Positions 45,352 through 57,079 of a stretch of 64,000 nucleotides of DNA are shown piece by piece. The first letter of the stretch is position 1. Every line of letters starts with the position of its first letter. Made by a program: the position numbers and the translations under genes. The notes beneath the pieces were generated by a model, which saw only the letters and a program-made list of their open reading frames with translations, was not told the origin of the DNA and searched no databases. This DNA is from Pyrrhosoma nymphula (lineage: Eukaryota > Arthropoda > Insecta > Odonata > Coenagrionidae), in the NCBI GenBank assembly GCA_963573305.1, contig OY754337.1, forward strand, positions 47,443,164-47,507,163, given 5' to 3'.

Positions 45352-45580
45352 CTGTGTGGAACCCTTTGGAACCCGAAGACTAAACCTTCCTCCATCAGCA
45401 CGGTTGAATGCTGATGAGGTGGAGCTCGACCTCGCAAGAGCAGCCGACATTGTTGCACCTCTGCCCCTTGCAGGAGTCCGAGAGTTGGTGAGCGAAGGTG
45501 TGGGAAGGGCTGAGGGTTTCTTTCTTGGGGCAGACACTGAGGAGGGCAGTTCCTCCATGCCCAAACGTCCTCTTCGTAAG
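45352..45580 (-). CDS. Host gene exon
   Basis: Acceptor TTTTATCAG and donor CACAG|GTATTA bound 229 bp; phase 2 from the previous exon is completed by one base and the exon ends in phase 0. Encodes LRRGRLGMEELPSSVSAPRK, KPSALPTPSLTNSRTPARGR, SAALARSSSTSSAFNRADGG and RFSLRVPKGSTQ. A basic Ser/Pro-rich region, consistent with a microtubule-binding or phospho-regulated linker. Confidence 0.85.
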
Positions 45581-45584
45581 CTGA

Positions 45585-46315
45585 TAAAACAAGACAAAAT
45601 CTCTCCACATTAGTTTTCTAAATCATTTGAGAGAATTCTCATCTATGTATGCACATCTAATCTAGTACAATGATGGTATCTACAAGTGCAACTTAATTTT
45701 GTACGTTTGTGTGCACTGCGTGATTATATATGTGCTACAGTGCAGAATGTAGAAGCATGTAATACACCAGCAGGAGTGTTAGCCAATGTAATCAAGAAAA
45801 TGAAATGTGCACCTGTCGATGAAGTGCAGAAATAATACCAGCTAAAAACATCAAAAACCAAAGTCCCACCACTAATTACGAATATGTGGTCAAATGCACA
45901 GCTTCAGAGAATGCATTTTGCAGAAAAATGAAAATTGGTAGTATCTGAGCCTTTGGTTAAATCTATAGAAGATTTTGTGACAAGCACAGTACATAAACCA
46001 AAAGAAAAGGGCAAGCAATGGGTGACGACAGCAGATTTACTCATGATAAAGGAAACTTTTCCAGAATAACAAAACCTTATGTTCCAACAATTGTGAGTTA
46101 TCACATATTTATAAGCTAATTTATAAAGCGATGTGTTAAACTATTAATCTGTATGATACATATTGTAAAAAAAATGAAATGTTTTCAGCAAAAACCATTA
46201 TCTTCTAAGTACCTGCCATGTTTTTTTCTTAAAAACATATAAAGCGATGTGTTAAACTAATATCTCTAACTAAAAAACCAATATCTCCTAATACAAGCTG
46301 TTTTTTCTTAAAAAC
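45585..46315. other. Intronic sequence with a possible decayed ORF
   Basis: Plus-strand frames around 45710-46090 (TPAGVLANVIKKMKCAP, NMWSNAQLQRMHFAEK, TADLLMIKETFPE) look protein-like but match nothing I know. Near 46122 and 46240 the words TAAAGCGATGTGTTAAACTA and TTTTTTCTTAAAAACA repeat with about 118-bp and 80-bp offsets. Possibly an unknown TE remnant. Confidence 0.3.
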
Positions 46316-46399
46316 AATAGGTTGACGAATAAATATAACTGTTTCAGGCTGGATATGGTGGAAGTTCTCAATATTCATAATGAATAAAAACACTTGGTT

Positions 46400-47350
46400 T
46401 CCTGTAGTAGAAACCTTGACTAGGGCCCAAAGTGTTCTATCAACTGCCAACGTTGACATAAAAATGACCAGCGAGGTAATGAAACTGCTGAAAGTGATTG
46501 CAGAACAAAATTACTTCGGATTCCAAAATAAACTCTTTCAATTAATAGATGGCTTAGCCATGGGCTCGCCCAATTCCCCCCTTCTCGCCGAAATTTTTCT
46601 GGACAACCTGGAAACGAACCTATTTAACTCAAGACACTACCTTTTCCAATACGTTCAGTATTATTACCGGTATGAGGACGACATACTTTGTGTGTGGAAA
46701 GGAAGTGACCGTCAGCTGGGGTTATTCCTTAACCTTCTAAATATGATACACCGGAATATCAATTTTAAAATGGAGAAAAGTAACTCTGGGAGAATTAATT
46801 CTTTAGATTTGAATATTTCAATTGAGGGAGGTAAACATAAATTCGCCATTTATAGGAAATCGTCCTCTGTGGACCACACCATCCCATCCGATTCTGCCCA
46901 CCACCACTTCCACAAGCATGCCGCTTTCCACTCACTTATACATAGACTTATAAGTGTACCCCTCAATGAAATTAGTTATAACATAGAGTTAGAGACAATT
47001 AAATCTATCGCTATTAGCAATGGCTATAAAGCAGAATTAATTGATCGAATAATTAGAAAGAAAATTAAACAAAAAACCTTTTCGGCGCTAACGTCCCTTA
47101 CCCCTCTGCCCTTAGATACACAAAAATGGTGTAAGCTCCCCTTCATAGATGGCATATCCCACAGGCTAGCCAACTTGCTACCCCCCCAATATAAGGTAGG
47201 CCACTACACAAGGTGGAATCTAAGTACGCTTCTGGGAAACAGGAAGGATAAAAAAGAAGTGCTCGAACAGTCTGGTGTGTACAAGCTGGAATGTAATACA
47301 CCAAGATGCAGTAGTGTATGTTGGTCAGACTGGTCGAGCGCTAAGGAAGT
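46400..47350 (+). pseudogene. PLE-C reverse transcriptase and GIY-YIG endonuclease
   Basis: The frame opens in the middle of the RT fingers/palm. FQLIDGLAMGSPNSPLLAEI (about 46541-46600) is the PLE motif B-like block. YYYRYEDDILCVWKG (about 46660-46700) carries the catalytic DD, with Glu where PLEs usually have Val. SLDLNISIEGGKHKF and LPFIDGISHRLANLLPP follow, and then SGVYKLECNTPRC (GIY). A one-base shift near 47305 moves the YIG half to VYVGQTGRALRK. The ATG at 46380 lies inside the terminal repeat and is not a real start. The N-terminal RT part is missing. PLE RTs prime from the chromosomal target. Confidence 0.85.
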
Positions 47351-47362
47351 ACTCTACTTCCT

Positions 47363-47640
47363 TCCCCCCCCCCCCTCCTCCAGTGCTCTGGTGTGGGCAG
47401 TGCACTGGCCATTTAAAACCCTCTCACCCCCCTCCTTTCCCTCACGCTCCAGATTTCTCAAGGAAAAGAGGCCTCCATCATCACCCAGTCCCAACCCCTG
47501 TGTTTCTCCTATGTCTCTCTGCCCTGTGTCCACTCAAACCCTTAGTTCCCCCTCCACCGCCGCTTCACTCTCCTTCTTCCCACCCCCACTTACCCCTCCC
47601 TCTCCGCCCCTCCCTTAGCCTTCCCCCTCCTCCCCCCACT
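47363..47640 (+). repeat. C/T-rich tract in PLE-C
   Basis: Nearly all-pyrimidine sequence between the endonuclease frame and the hammerhead-like 3' end. It makes long open frames rich in Pro and Ser in two phases, which I regard as artefacts. Confidence 0.7.
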
Positions 47641-47693
47641 CCCTAACGCCTTGGTGGAAACCTATATATGCATGACCTAAACCGAAGAACCCT

Positions 47694-47732
47694 GCATATG
47701 ATTATGCCACAGTGTGATGAAACGCGTCGTGC
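47694..47732 (+). ncRNA. Hammerhead-like motif with A3-U8 core, PLE-C 3' end
   Basis: Stem I GCAU with GUGC (one U-G pair), core AUGAUUA (47698-47704), extra U, stem II GCCAC/GUGAU with one C-A mismatch, GAA (47719-47721), stem III AC/GU with loop GC, candidate cleavage C at 47728. Same A3-U8 change as the copy at 20254. Stem II is weaker here. Confidence 0.5.
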
Positions 47733-47794
47733 CAAAGAAATAAATCTGTGGAAGATTACCAAGTGTTTTTAATCATTATGAATAGGTTGACGAT

Positions 47795-48610
47795 GATGAT
47801 TTCAGATGAGCAGACCACTGCCACCAGTACTTCAGGATAAACAGATAATCACTTAGCCATGAGCACAAAACTAGTGAGTATCTTTAGATATTGATGACAT
47901 GAATCTCATGATCATCTAAAGCAGATGATGGAAATATGGAATGCAAACAACACAATAGATATCATGTGAAACACTTGTTTGAGTAAACCTCCAAGAAAAT
48001 ACGCCAAGGGAATATAAGAATTAACGTATACATCCTTCCCAGGATTTTTGTGTAAGTGAAATTAATTTACCAACTCATGAAAATAACAAATTAAACATTA
48101 GGTACCTGTTTTTTTAACTTTCAGATTCATTCAGCACAGTTACAGCAGCGACAAAAACAAAACAGTAGTCAGATACCTACACTTATTTGTATTATACCTA
48201 CTCTTATTATACCTACACTATTATGTAAATATATACACCCTGGCAGAACACTTCTAAATTCATAAAAACATCAGGACACTTAAGCGCAAAGATTTAAAAA
48301 ATAAGGACTAAAACATTTTCCGGAATCATATTTGAAAAAAATATTCAATCTTTTTGCCATGCATACGTACTATATAATGACCATACTCATAAATCATTAT
48401 GTAGTCACTATAATTCTTTACTCACATCAGTCTCACATTACAAGTGAACAGCAATATGACCTAAACATATGAGACCTATATATTCAATCACAAAGCACAA
48501 AAATCTGAATACTTTACCTTGTGTTCAAGCAGAAGTCATACATAACTTGCGAAAGCAAAACTGGGAGGCACGAAAAGTAAAATAAAAAGCACACCAATTG
48601 AAGGGAAGCC
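47795..48610. other. Intronic sequence, no feature recognised
   Basis: AT-rich intron between PLE-C and the next host exon. No repeat ends recognised. Confidence 0.4.
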
Positions 48611-48614
48611 TTAC

Positions 48615-48725
48615 CCTGTGATTGCTTGCCTTCTCATGCAATCTGATAGTGAGTCCACAGCGGGTGACCTTACTTGATTCATATCCTCCATGCATCTCAT
48701 ATCAAAGTCGTTTGCAGGCATACAC
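48615..48725 (-). CDS. Host gene exon
   Basis: Acceptor CAACTCAG and donor ACAGG|GTAAGG bound 111 bp. One base completes Arg and it leaves in phase 2. Encodes CMPANDFDMRCMEDMNQVRS and PAVDSLSDCMRRQAIT. Phases match the exons on both sides (57862 and 45580), the main support for such a short exon. Confidence 0.8.
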
Positions 48726-48729
48726 CTGA

Positions 48730-49500
48730 GTTGCAATCAAAGACAAATTGAACTTTCACAAAATAAAATATGAACAAAAAGCAAAATAGAGAGGGGGGAT
48801 TAGTGACAAGGAAATTATGAACAGAGGATCATAAAAAAAAGCTATATACACATTCGTCACGTAGCTTACAGGAATATATATATATTTATATATAGTGTAA
48901 TAATAATAATATATAGAATGGTGCATGCCACAAGATCCACAATGCATTCTGGTTGTGGAACATGTGTATATAAGTACACAAATAAAAATACAACACTAAT
49001 CACAGAAAAAGGGGACACAAAATTATCGAAAAACATTAAGTAAAATACCATACATACCCAAGTACAAGATAATTTTTTTCCTCCTTAACTGACCGATATA
49101 GAAATGGAGGGAATGCTAATGTCAAATTATAATTTTATTTTGTATTTGCCATATCTTGTGTGGGGTAATGTTTACCAAATATTGTCCCAGTGTTTTCAAT
49201 TTTGACAATTTCTACGTTACTTGCATAACCATTGGAAATAAAATTATATCATTATTATATTACATGATACGTTTTGCTTCCACCAAATTTCAGGTAGGAT
49301 GTACTTCAACTGACGATATATTAATGACGTACTTTTTCAATGTTTCTGTAAATATTTAGGAAGCAATTTATTCACCTATTTATTCTACAAAAGCTATCTT
49401 TTCTAAAGTTTAGGTTTACATTTGAAAATTTAATGGTGGAAAGTATAGCATTTATATAATTATTGCATTTTGAAAATAAAATTAACTAGGTAATTTATAT
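48730..49500. other. Intronic sequence, no feature recognised
   Basis: AT-rich intron up to the piggyBac insertion. TA-rich at 48870-48915. No coding signal. Confidence 0.4.
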
Positions 49501-50625
49501 TTAACACTTTCACTGTGGAGGATGCACCGGTGCGTCCTCCATAGCCTAGTTGTCGTGTGTGGAGGATGCACCCATGTGTCCTGTTACCACTTGTATTCAA
49601 ATTTGCACTTAATGCACCCAGAAAAGTCTGTTAACGGCTGGGGCACTCCAAATATCCTCTTGCCCCTCCTTTACGTTCCATACTTTCTAGGAGTGGCCGT
49701 CGTTTCTCGGTATCACCTTTCACTTGTCATCAATTTTAGTTTTCCTCTTTTTTTTGCATTTTTTCGACATTTTTATCGTATTTCCATATTTCTGAGCTAA
49801 ATCATCTTGCAATTGGAAGTAAATATATCATTTACGCGTTCATTACTCCTGTGGATGTAATCTGTCTTCAATGAATTTTCATATTTAAACTATACGTATA
49901 TTAACTGTGGTAATTACTAATTAATTAATTAATGTATAGATACGTTGGATAATAAACTAAAATATGTGGACACATATGTTCAGACCATCGTCGTGGCTGA
50001 TTCAGTTGAAACACAGATTTTATTCACAACGACGATAAATTCTGTGAAAATTTAACACATGTCAGTGACCCAAGTTCGATGCCTGAATTTATAATATTCT
50101 TTTATCATGCATAATGCTAAAATAGTCAGCTACTAAAAATAATCACCGTAAGACATAATAATATAATCACCCTAGATACGAAATGCAAACATTTACTGTC
50201 CTGTACGAAACAATGAATTGTATAAACCATAGAGGCCATCTGCGTCGAAGCTCACGGTTTGTCTTCAAAATATCTCATTTATATAACACACATAAATGTT
50301 AATTGCAAGTATTTTATTTAAAGTTTATTTAAATTACCCTCCGCACTGTAAGGAATAAGGTTCAGAATAAATTGGGTACGTAGTGCCTAATACTCCTGAT
50401 ATATACATATAGCATGTCTCTGATTCTCAAAAGTTAACATTCTCAATCAACAATTATGTCACTTTGTTTATTTTATTGTAAAATTAAAACATTCATTTTG
50501 CTATGACATTGAAATTACCGCCAAGTTACCTATTCGTACCCGGCTAGCTTACATGCTGTCAAAAATTCGGAGTTACAACAAGCGGAATAAATGAGAGAAA
50601 AAAATTGTTATTAAATGGTTAAAAG

Positions 50626-51196
50626 TAGAGATGGGAAAATTACCGTAATTTTCATCTGAGGTAAATTACCATGGTAAATTACGGTAATATTCGAAAATTA
50701 CCGTAATTTTCCAGTATTTTTCAGTTTTAAGTATTAAACAGAAAATGTATGGTTAAATACGAAGGACAATAGCAAAAAGGAGAGGATACTTTGTTTAAAC
50801 CATACCTAATGCAACATTAATCTATTAGAAATTTTCAAAATTATAAAAAGAAATACGGCTGCAACACGCAATCTGGCTTTCTTTTGTCAAAGTATGAGAA
50901 ATTTTCAAGAAGAATATTCTACAAATAATTACTCAATAATGTTATAATTTAAGTAAAATATGCCAAAAATGAGTTGAACATTCCTCAATTTATAATTAAA
51001 CACGTCAGAAATGTGGACTTAGCTTAAAAGAACATGTTGGGAATTTATCTGTATGAAAAATTATCTCAAACTTGTGTGAATTATTAAAAAAATTACCGAA
51101 AATTACGGTAATTTTCAAGGGGCGCGGTAAATTACGAAAAATACCATGGTAATTTACGAAAATTACCGTGGTAATTTTCAAAGTGGCCCATCTCTA
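50626..51196. mobile_element. hAT MITE copy B, intact, 571 bp
   Basis: Inverted ends TAGAGATGGG / CCCATCTCTA with an exact 8-bp target duplication GTTAAAAG (50618-50625 and 51197-51204). Interior rich in AAATTACCGTAATTTT palindromes. It is the uninterrupted counterpart of copy A (33215-37023) and shows the sequence across the P1 insertion point. Confidence 0.85.
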
Positions 51197-52440
51197 GTTA
51201 AAAGTGCACATTAAGTGTATCAAGCCTTATTTCATTTAGAAAAGAATGGATATAATTTTCACAAGAACGGGCGGATTTATCATTCATATTTTTACATTTA
51301 TTTCCTCTTGTGTTAGGAACTATAACTCTGCAGAACTCTTCCATTAGTAGACATAGTGTACCTACAAGTTAAAAATATCAAGGTAAAGGTGTTGAATTTT
51401 CTGTTGCAAGAAAAGGACCAATTTTTGCTGGACATTCAATTACTTCCTCAGATCACCAATTCTCTTCATAATTGATGGCGAGTGACACTTTTAATTACAG
51501 TTTTCGAATTAACGTTTCAGGCTTCACTTTGCAGAACTGTCACCTAGGAAAAGAATTTTCACTTTGTACATTCCACACTTCATTGTTACCGACCACGATT
51601 TCAACATAAAATGTCATACTCAAGGTCCAATAGTATTACAACACCAATATTCAATCGGGCATCGAAGACATAGCAGAGAAACTATCCCCACCTATGGCTG
51701 GAACCCTTTACTGGGTCGTCGAGATATTCCCTCCCCCCTCATCCCTCCACGGCCTCTGGCCAGAACCCCCTTGGGGGCCACCTCCACAATACTACTACAG
51801 TGAAGTGCTAGGTGCTAAGTTCAATCATCGGAAGTGTCATCGGAAGAACAAGAGTACTGTGAACAACTTGTGTTGCAGCTCTAAGTAACCTCTCACCACA
51901 AGTTTTGCTTAGGAGTTCCATGGATTAGGAGAATTGCAGTGCAGCTCTGCACACATTTGCTGCCCTGTGTAGTACCAAGTTGAATTAATGTAAGTATTGC
52001 TCATTGTTTCTTTTTTTACAATATATTTTAAAATTCAATATTTTCTTTAGTAAATTTTGCATACTACGATAAGTTTAAAAAAAATATTTTTGCCTGGGTA
52101 TACGTGAGTAATAAAAGTTCCATTGCGAGTAAAAAGATAAAAATGGCATTTCTTTCTGCATTTAGTTGTAGAGTTCCGTGAATCAGAATTTTAATTTTGA
52201 GAATGCATTGTGATTGCAAAAATAGAAAGCAGCCAAAAATTTCCTCTCTTTGGGAAAAAGCTATTTTCTTTAGATATGAGTATACAATTTTTTGTATATA
52301 CTTATTGTGCTTGTAACGGAATATATTTTGAGAATATAATTTATAAATAGCATTCAAGATAATTCCTGTTAATTTTAAATGCACCTTAATTGCTTAAGAT
52401 TGTATTGTAATTGTTTATCATGTAATTCCCATTGCTTTAG

Positions 52441-52936
52441 ATGGCTGACAAACCAGTGGCATTAACATCTGGTTAAACCGGAACACGATGGAAGAGAAAG
52501 GCTGAAGATCCCAAGTGAAATGTTAAGAAGAAAATGACAGATGAAGAGTTAATGGATATCCTCATGCAGTCCGTTTGATTCCAGTGACGAAGACAATGCA
52601 GCCCAGGAAGGAATTCAAGAGGAGGAATCATCTGAAGAGAATCAGGAAGAGGACGAAGAAAATGCCGAATCACCTCTTCTTAACTACTGCGAAAGTTCCC
52701 AGAAGACTCCAATGGCCTCCAATTTATGGTATGAGAATAAACCCAAAACAATGGATATTCCTTTTTCTGCCATCCCACGACTCCAAGTTGAAATTCCCAA
52801 CAAGAATCCTTTTGAGTATTTTAGAATCTTTGCCAAAGACCATTTTTACGAGTTATTATTAACAGAATCAATGCTGAAAATATGGTTCGAAATAATACTC
52901 CTCCAAATTCTAGAATATCTTCCAGGAAAGTCTTAA
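52441..52936 (+). pseudogene. piggyBac transposase N-terminal fragment, P2 copy
   Basis: Starts MADKPVALTSG after an AG that could be a splice acceptor or chance. Passes through an acidic region in several frames (DEDNAAQEGIQEEESSEENQ) and ends NPFEYFRIFAKDHFYELLLT near 52850, the block that begins the transposase fold. The stop at 52934-52936 and loss of homology after it leave no catalytic residues. Stops at 52474 and 52519 and a frame change near 52575 are present. Confidence 0.65.
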
Positions 52937-53432
52937 GTCGAGGTGAAAAAAAACTTTTTTTGGCCTTCTATTTCCGATGGGAAATATTCCTCTAAGTAGA
53001 TTACAGTACTACATATTTGAAAAAATCTGAAACATATAGTTTCCCCGTTTTTTCCAAATACATGTCCCGAATTTTACACACTATGCATTTTGGCAGAAAT
53101 CTGGTGGAAGGTGAACCTTTACCTTGTGATTCCTTGTACAAAATACAACAAAATACACTTGATATTTTTCGCTGTTCATAATTTATGGGAAATTAAAAAA
53201 AAGGGTACGCTGTATATATGGACAACTTTTACAACAGTGTAAACCTTAGAAATTGTTTGCTTACAGAGAAAACGTACAGTACCAGTGCTCTATGGATGAA
53301 GAGGAAAAATAACCCAGATATATGAAAAATTTGGAGATGGCTTGCTATAATAGTATGTAATAGCTTCAGAATTTTCCATTCTTACAAATAATGCATCAAT
53401 AATGTATTATAATATCATGTATTATAAGTATG

Positions 53433-53553
53433 TTAGCACATTCAATGCGGGCCCAATTTTCATGAAAGTCGTCAAAATCGGCTCGAAAAAAGTGAAAGCG
53501 CTTCGGAAGGGAATGACCACGTGAATTGACATGCTCCGCATTGAATGTGCTAA
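53433..53553. mobile_element. Small palindromic-ended MITE inside P2
   Basis: TTAGCACATTCAATGCGG at the left is the exact inverse of CCGCATTGAATGTGCTAA at the right. The 121-bp length and TTAG/CTAA ends suggest a piggyBac-type MITE with a decayed TTAA, but this is not certain. Confidence 0.5.
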
Positions 53554-53858
53554 TTGATTCAAATGTTAAGTTCATACGTTTACTCCTGTTGTTAATTATA
53601 TTGGTCACTATAGTGTTTTTTCAGTAAGATACTGTGGAAAAATAATATGCAAAATATAAATGTGTAATTATTTATAATGTGAAAATTTTATTTTTGCAAA
53701 TAAAATAAATTGTTGTCGCCAGCAAATGTTTTGATATTTATTTCATCTAAAACTCCTTGCTAAAAATATGTGAAAATATATCAACGTTTGAGAAGATAAA
53801 GGGTGATAAATATTTACGTTGTGGGTTGCATGACGTTGTTTACGTGGGTTGCATAAAG

Positions 53859-54026
53859 CAGAGTTCACATGGATCCGGAACAGGTGCATAAATGCAGAAT
53901 GCGGAAATGAATCTAGCCAATCACAAGCAAGGAAATTGTGGAAAGGCGGAGTGTGATTGGCTAGATGCATTTCCGCATTCCACTTTTCCAAACCCGTTCT
54001 GGATCCCTGAACTCGGCTTAACTCTG
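53859..54026. mobile_element. Hairpin MITE near the right end of P2
   Basis: CAGAGTT and then GGATCC, GCGGAAATG and CTAGCCAATCACA on the left are mirrored as TGTGATTGGCTAG, CATTTCCGC, GGATCC and AACTCTG on the right, with about 20 bp between arms. No ORF. Confidence 0.55.
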
Positions 54027-54209
54027 ATACTGCTGTGTGCGGTGGACGCACCGGTCCGTCCTTCGTTTCATTTGTTTAAAATAATGATAGAATTTTTAAA
54101 ATTATATTTTATGCCATCCAAAGAGCCATATCTAATTGGCTATCCAAACAAACTACTGCGGCTCACGGTGACATTTTCCATCAAAATGGCCAGCAGTGAA
54201 AGTGTTAAA

Positions 54210-56885
54210 ACTTGTAAAAATGTCAAATAATATACACAGATTTTGCACAGGCACCTAAATACGTAGCAGATAGATTTGTCCACAGACAGTAGAAGGGGTT
54301 AAATTCTCACAGCATGTGATGTAAGGAGAGATACCTACTTTTACATTACTGATCACAGGGATTAGAAAAGCACATATGCATGACCAAATAAACAAATTTT
54401 AAAACCTAAATTCATTTGACTAATTACATTTTTTAGTTCCCATTAGTAAGCATAATTGCTAATTCAGGCCAAAAGTATTTTCCCCAAATGTATTCAGTGT
54501 AATGAAAGGGCTTTGAGTGATGAACTACTACCTTATATTTGGGCTAATATGATAGTTTCATGACTTCATCTGCACTGTAAGCTTTACTTACTTCAAATGA
54601 ACTAAATGTAACCATTCACTGAGGGAGGCATATTATGTGATTATCACAAAATTAATTAGAAATAATAAATATTTTTGTTAAAGCCTTTTTAACAATTCAT
54701 GACCAAACATTATGAGATATACTCACCCATTTACTAGATCACAGATGAACCGTTTGTGTAAACTCCACTGAACTGAAGACTAAAAATTTAGAACAAGAAG
54801 AGCTCAGGCAATATAAATGTAATATGATGCAGTGGCCTGAAGACATTTTATGATATGAATTGATGGAGTCCGGTGCCACTATTAGCAAGTAAAAGCTAAA
54901 TGAGCCTATAATATCCAACTGGGCTTGCACTGCTTATTAAGCGTCCAAGCAAAGTGATTTGATGTAATGATATAATGATAAATGAATTCAGCTTAAAAAT
55001 ATAGGTACTCATTGGCTCTATAATAAAAAAATAAATCTCATTTATAGCTAATTAGGATGAACAGTTTCATAAGTTCTAATGACACCATCAACAATAAAAT
55101 GCTGAGAATCATGAATGACATCCTTTTTTTGTTCTCAGCTCTCCTCACTAACCTTGCAATGGATATTCTGTAACCTCATATGTACAGTGGTTCCCAAAAT
55201 TTTTCAACTAGCAGCCCATTTGCCTCTAAAGAAATTGAGAATTCCCTCAAATGAATACCAAATGAGTTCTGAATGCATTCTTTTCTTTGGCATACACCTC
55301 CATACCTCTCCTGCGAATTCCGAAGTCTTGATACTGTGCATGAGACAAAGACACAAGGGAGCCAAAAAATTTCTATACCTCATCACTGAACTGTCATTTA
55401 TAACAAATCATTCCCCATTACTGCATGCAGGGAGTAGAATAATCTTAGGACACTAATCCACTATGAGCACAACATCATTGCCATAATTGAAAATTAAGGT
55501 AAACAAGACGCATCTCATAACACCACAATCTGGGTGATACACAAATCTCTAATCAGTTCTATTTAATATGTATACCTACGTCAAATCTCGCCCTGATAAA
55601 GACTCATAATTATAATTGAATAATGATATGCTTCTTCACTCCAAATTCTCGGCACGTTTTTTCTCCTCTATACAAGCCCTTCTTTGCCAGCCTCTTTCCA
55701 CTCCTAACTATTGCTTAAGGCCACAACTATAATCCAATTTGAGCCTCCCTCAGACATGAGGTGGCTTCAAGTTGAGAGTTGTATATACTTTTGTAGCTTC
55801 CCTATAATTTGGTCCAACTAAAATACATATATGCAATATCTACTAAATATGGTGTAACGCACTAGGAAATTTTCATAGTCATCAGAGATGACACAGAAGA
55901 GCGAACATATTTGGAGCTTTACACGCTGAACTGAATGATCCACTATTGTAGCATGAGGCCATACTTCATCAAGCAGCTGTACGTGTAGGCCTTGATATTT
56001 AAAAAAATAGACATGATCATGAAAAATGCAAAAGGTGAATTATTGAAATACACTCACATGAAGGGCTAGATAAATATATTCGGTGAGATCTACTTGCTCA
56101 GAGGAAGATAAAGGAAAGAAATATGAATTAGCATGAGTTGGTAGTAATAAATTACAATGTGCATCAAGAAACCAAGGGGGATGAAAAAATCCACAAATGT
56201 GAAAAGGAAGTCACAAAAGAAGAGCTACCATTAGGTTTTGAGTGAATGGTTCTATTAAAATCAGTCAAAAGTTTCACAAGAGATCAAATAAGGCTGCTAC
56301 ACAAAAACTACTGCCTTGTAGTCCCAGTGACCAGATGAGACTTAAAAGAGTTCACAAGCTCCACTTCAGAAATTCAAAATAAAGATATTGGGATCAAATG
56401 AAAGACTGAATGATCCATCACCAACAACTGTGAGGATAAACAAAGACCATATAAGTCAAAGCTTACCTTACATTTAACTATGCTTTCAAATAATATTAAT
56501 AAAAAGCCTCATTCAATTTTCTATTTCCTCAAAAAAAAACAAGTTTTATACCATACTATGTACATACATACCAATTATGACAATAACTAATTTTTCCAAA
56601 TGTATTTATGAAAAAGAGCTCCTACCAGAAAAAAGGTGTTCCTCTTGCAGGATAAACTGATTAAGTTAAACAAAGTTTTATGTGGAAGTAAACTAGCATC
56701 ATTTGCTCATCAGTGAGGTATAATTGAATTATGAAGTAATAAGAGCAATAGAAAAAACTCTACCTTGTGGTGTTGCATTTGTTGCCAAAAAAAGCAACAC
56801 CTTTGTAAAGACAGAGTTGTGTCATATAAAAGGATGATGATCAAAAATGGGCATTTTACCAATACCTATCACTTTGGGATACAGC
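54210..56885. other. Intronic sequence, no gene recognised
   Basis: AT-rich intron following P2. Open frames such as 55115-55456 lack domains and splice support. Confidence 0.4.
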
Positions 56886-56890
56886 AAAGT

Positions 56891-57073
56891 ACCATATTTG
56901 ATGGCATGTATGACTCACCTTTTTTCCAAAATTAGGGCTAAAAAACCACCCCCAGGTCTTATATGTGAAGGCACAGCCTTCAACAGACTAATGGTTGCTT
57001 TTCTTGTGTGTGCCCTACTGAAATGGGGATGCATGTTATATGCTAGTGCATCTTATATTCCGTCAAATATGGT
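56891..57073. mobile_element. Small MITE
   Basis: ACCATATTTGATGG at the left faces CCGTCAAATATGGT at the right (13 of 14 positions pair inversely). Interior contains CCACCCCCAGGTCTTATATG. No transposase; superfamily not assigned. Confidence 0.5.
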
Positions 57074-57079
57074 ATTTAC

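Larger units (their letters stand above)
46329..47780 (+). mobile_element. Penelope-like element PLE-C with 13-bp target duplication
   Basis: AATAGGTTGACGA at 46316-46328 is repeated at 47781-47793. Inside, a 44-bp segment precedes a short inverted copy of the 3' end (46373-46398, facing 47758-47783). RT and GIY-YIG coding sequence, a C/T-rich tract, a hammerhead-like motif and AAATAAA follow in that order. The element lies antisense in an intron of the host gene. Confidence 0.85.
49505..54204 (+). mobile_element. piggyBac-family element P2, 4.7 kb
   Basis: TTAA at 49501-49504 and 54205-54208 flank inverted ends CACTTTCACTG. Subterminal sequence is palindromic (AGGATGCACCGGTGCGTCCT at 49519-49538; GGACGCACCGGTCCGTCC near the right end). 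It contains a truncated transposase, an intact hAT MITE (50626-51196) and two further small MITEs. The ends match those of P1 at 33541, so both belong to one family. Confidence 0.85.

Noticed and set aside
46380..46382. ATG as a start codon for the PLE-C reading frame
   Set aside because: The ATG lies within the inverted terminal copy at 46373-46398. The RT homology begins mid-domain, so the real start is lost.
47350..47646. Proline/serine-rich protein after the PLE-C endonuclease
   Set aside because: Two phases are both open because the DNA is nearly all C and T. There is no amino-acid pattern beyond composition.
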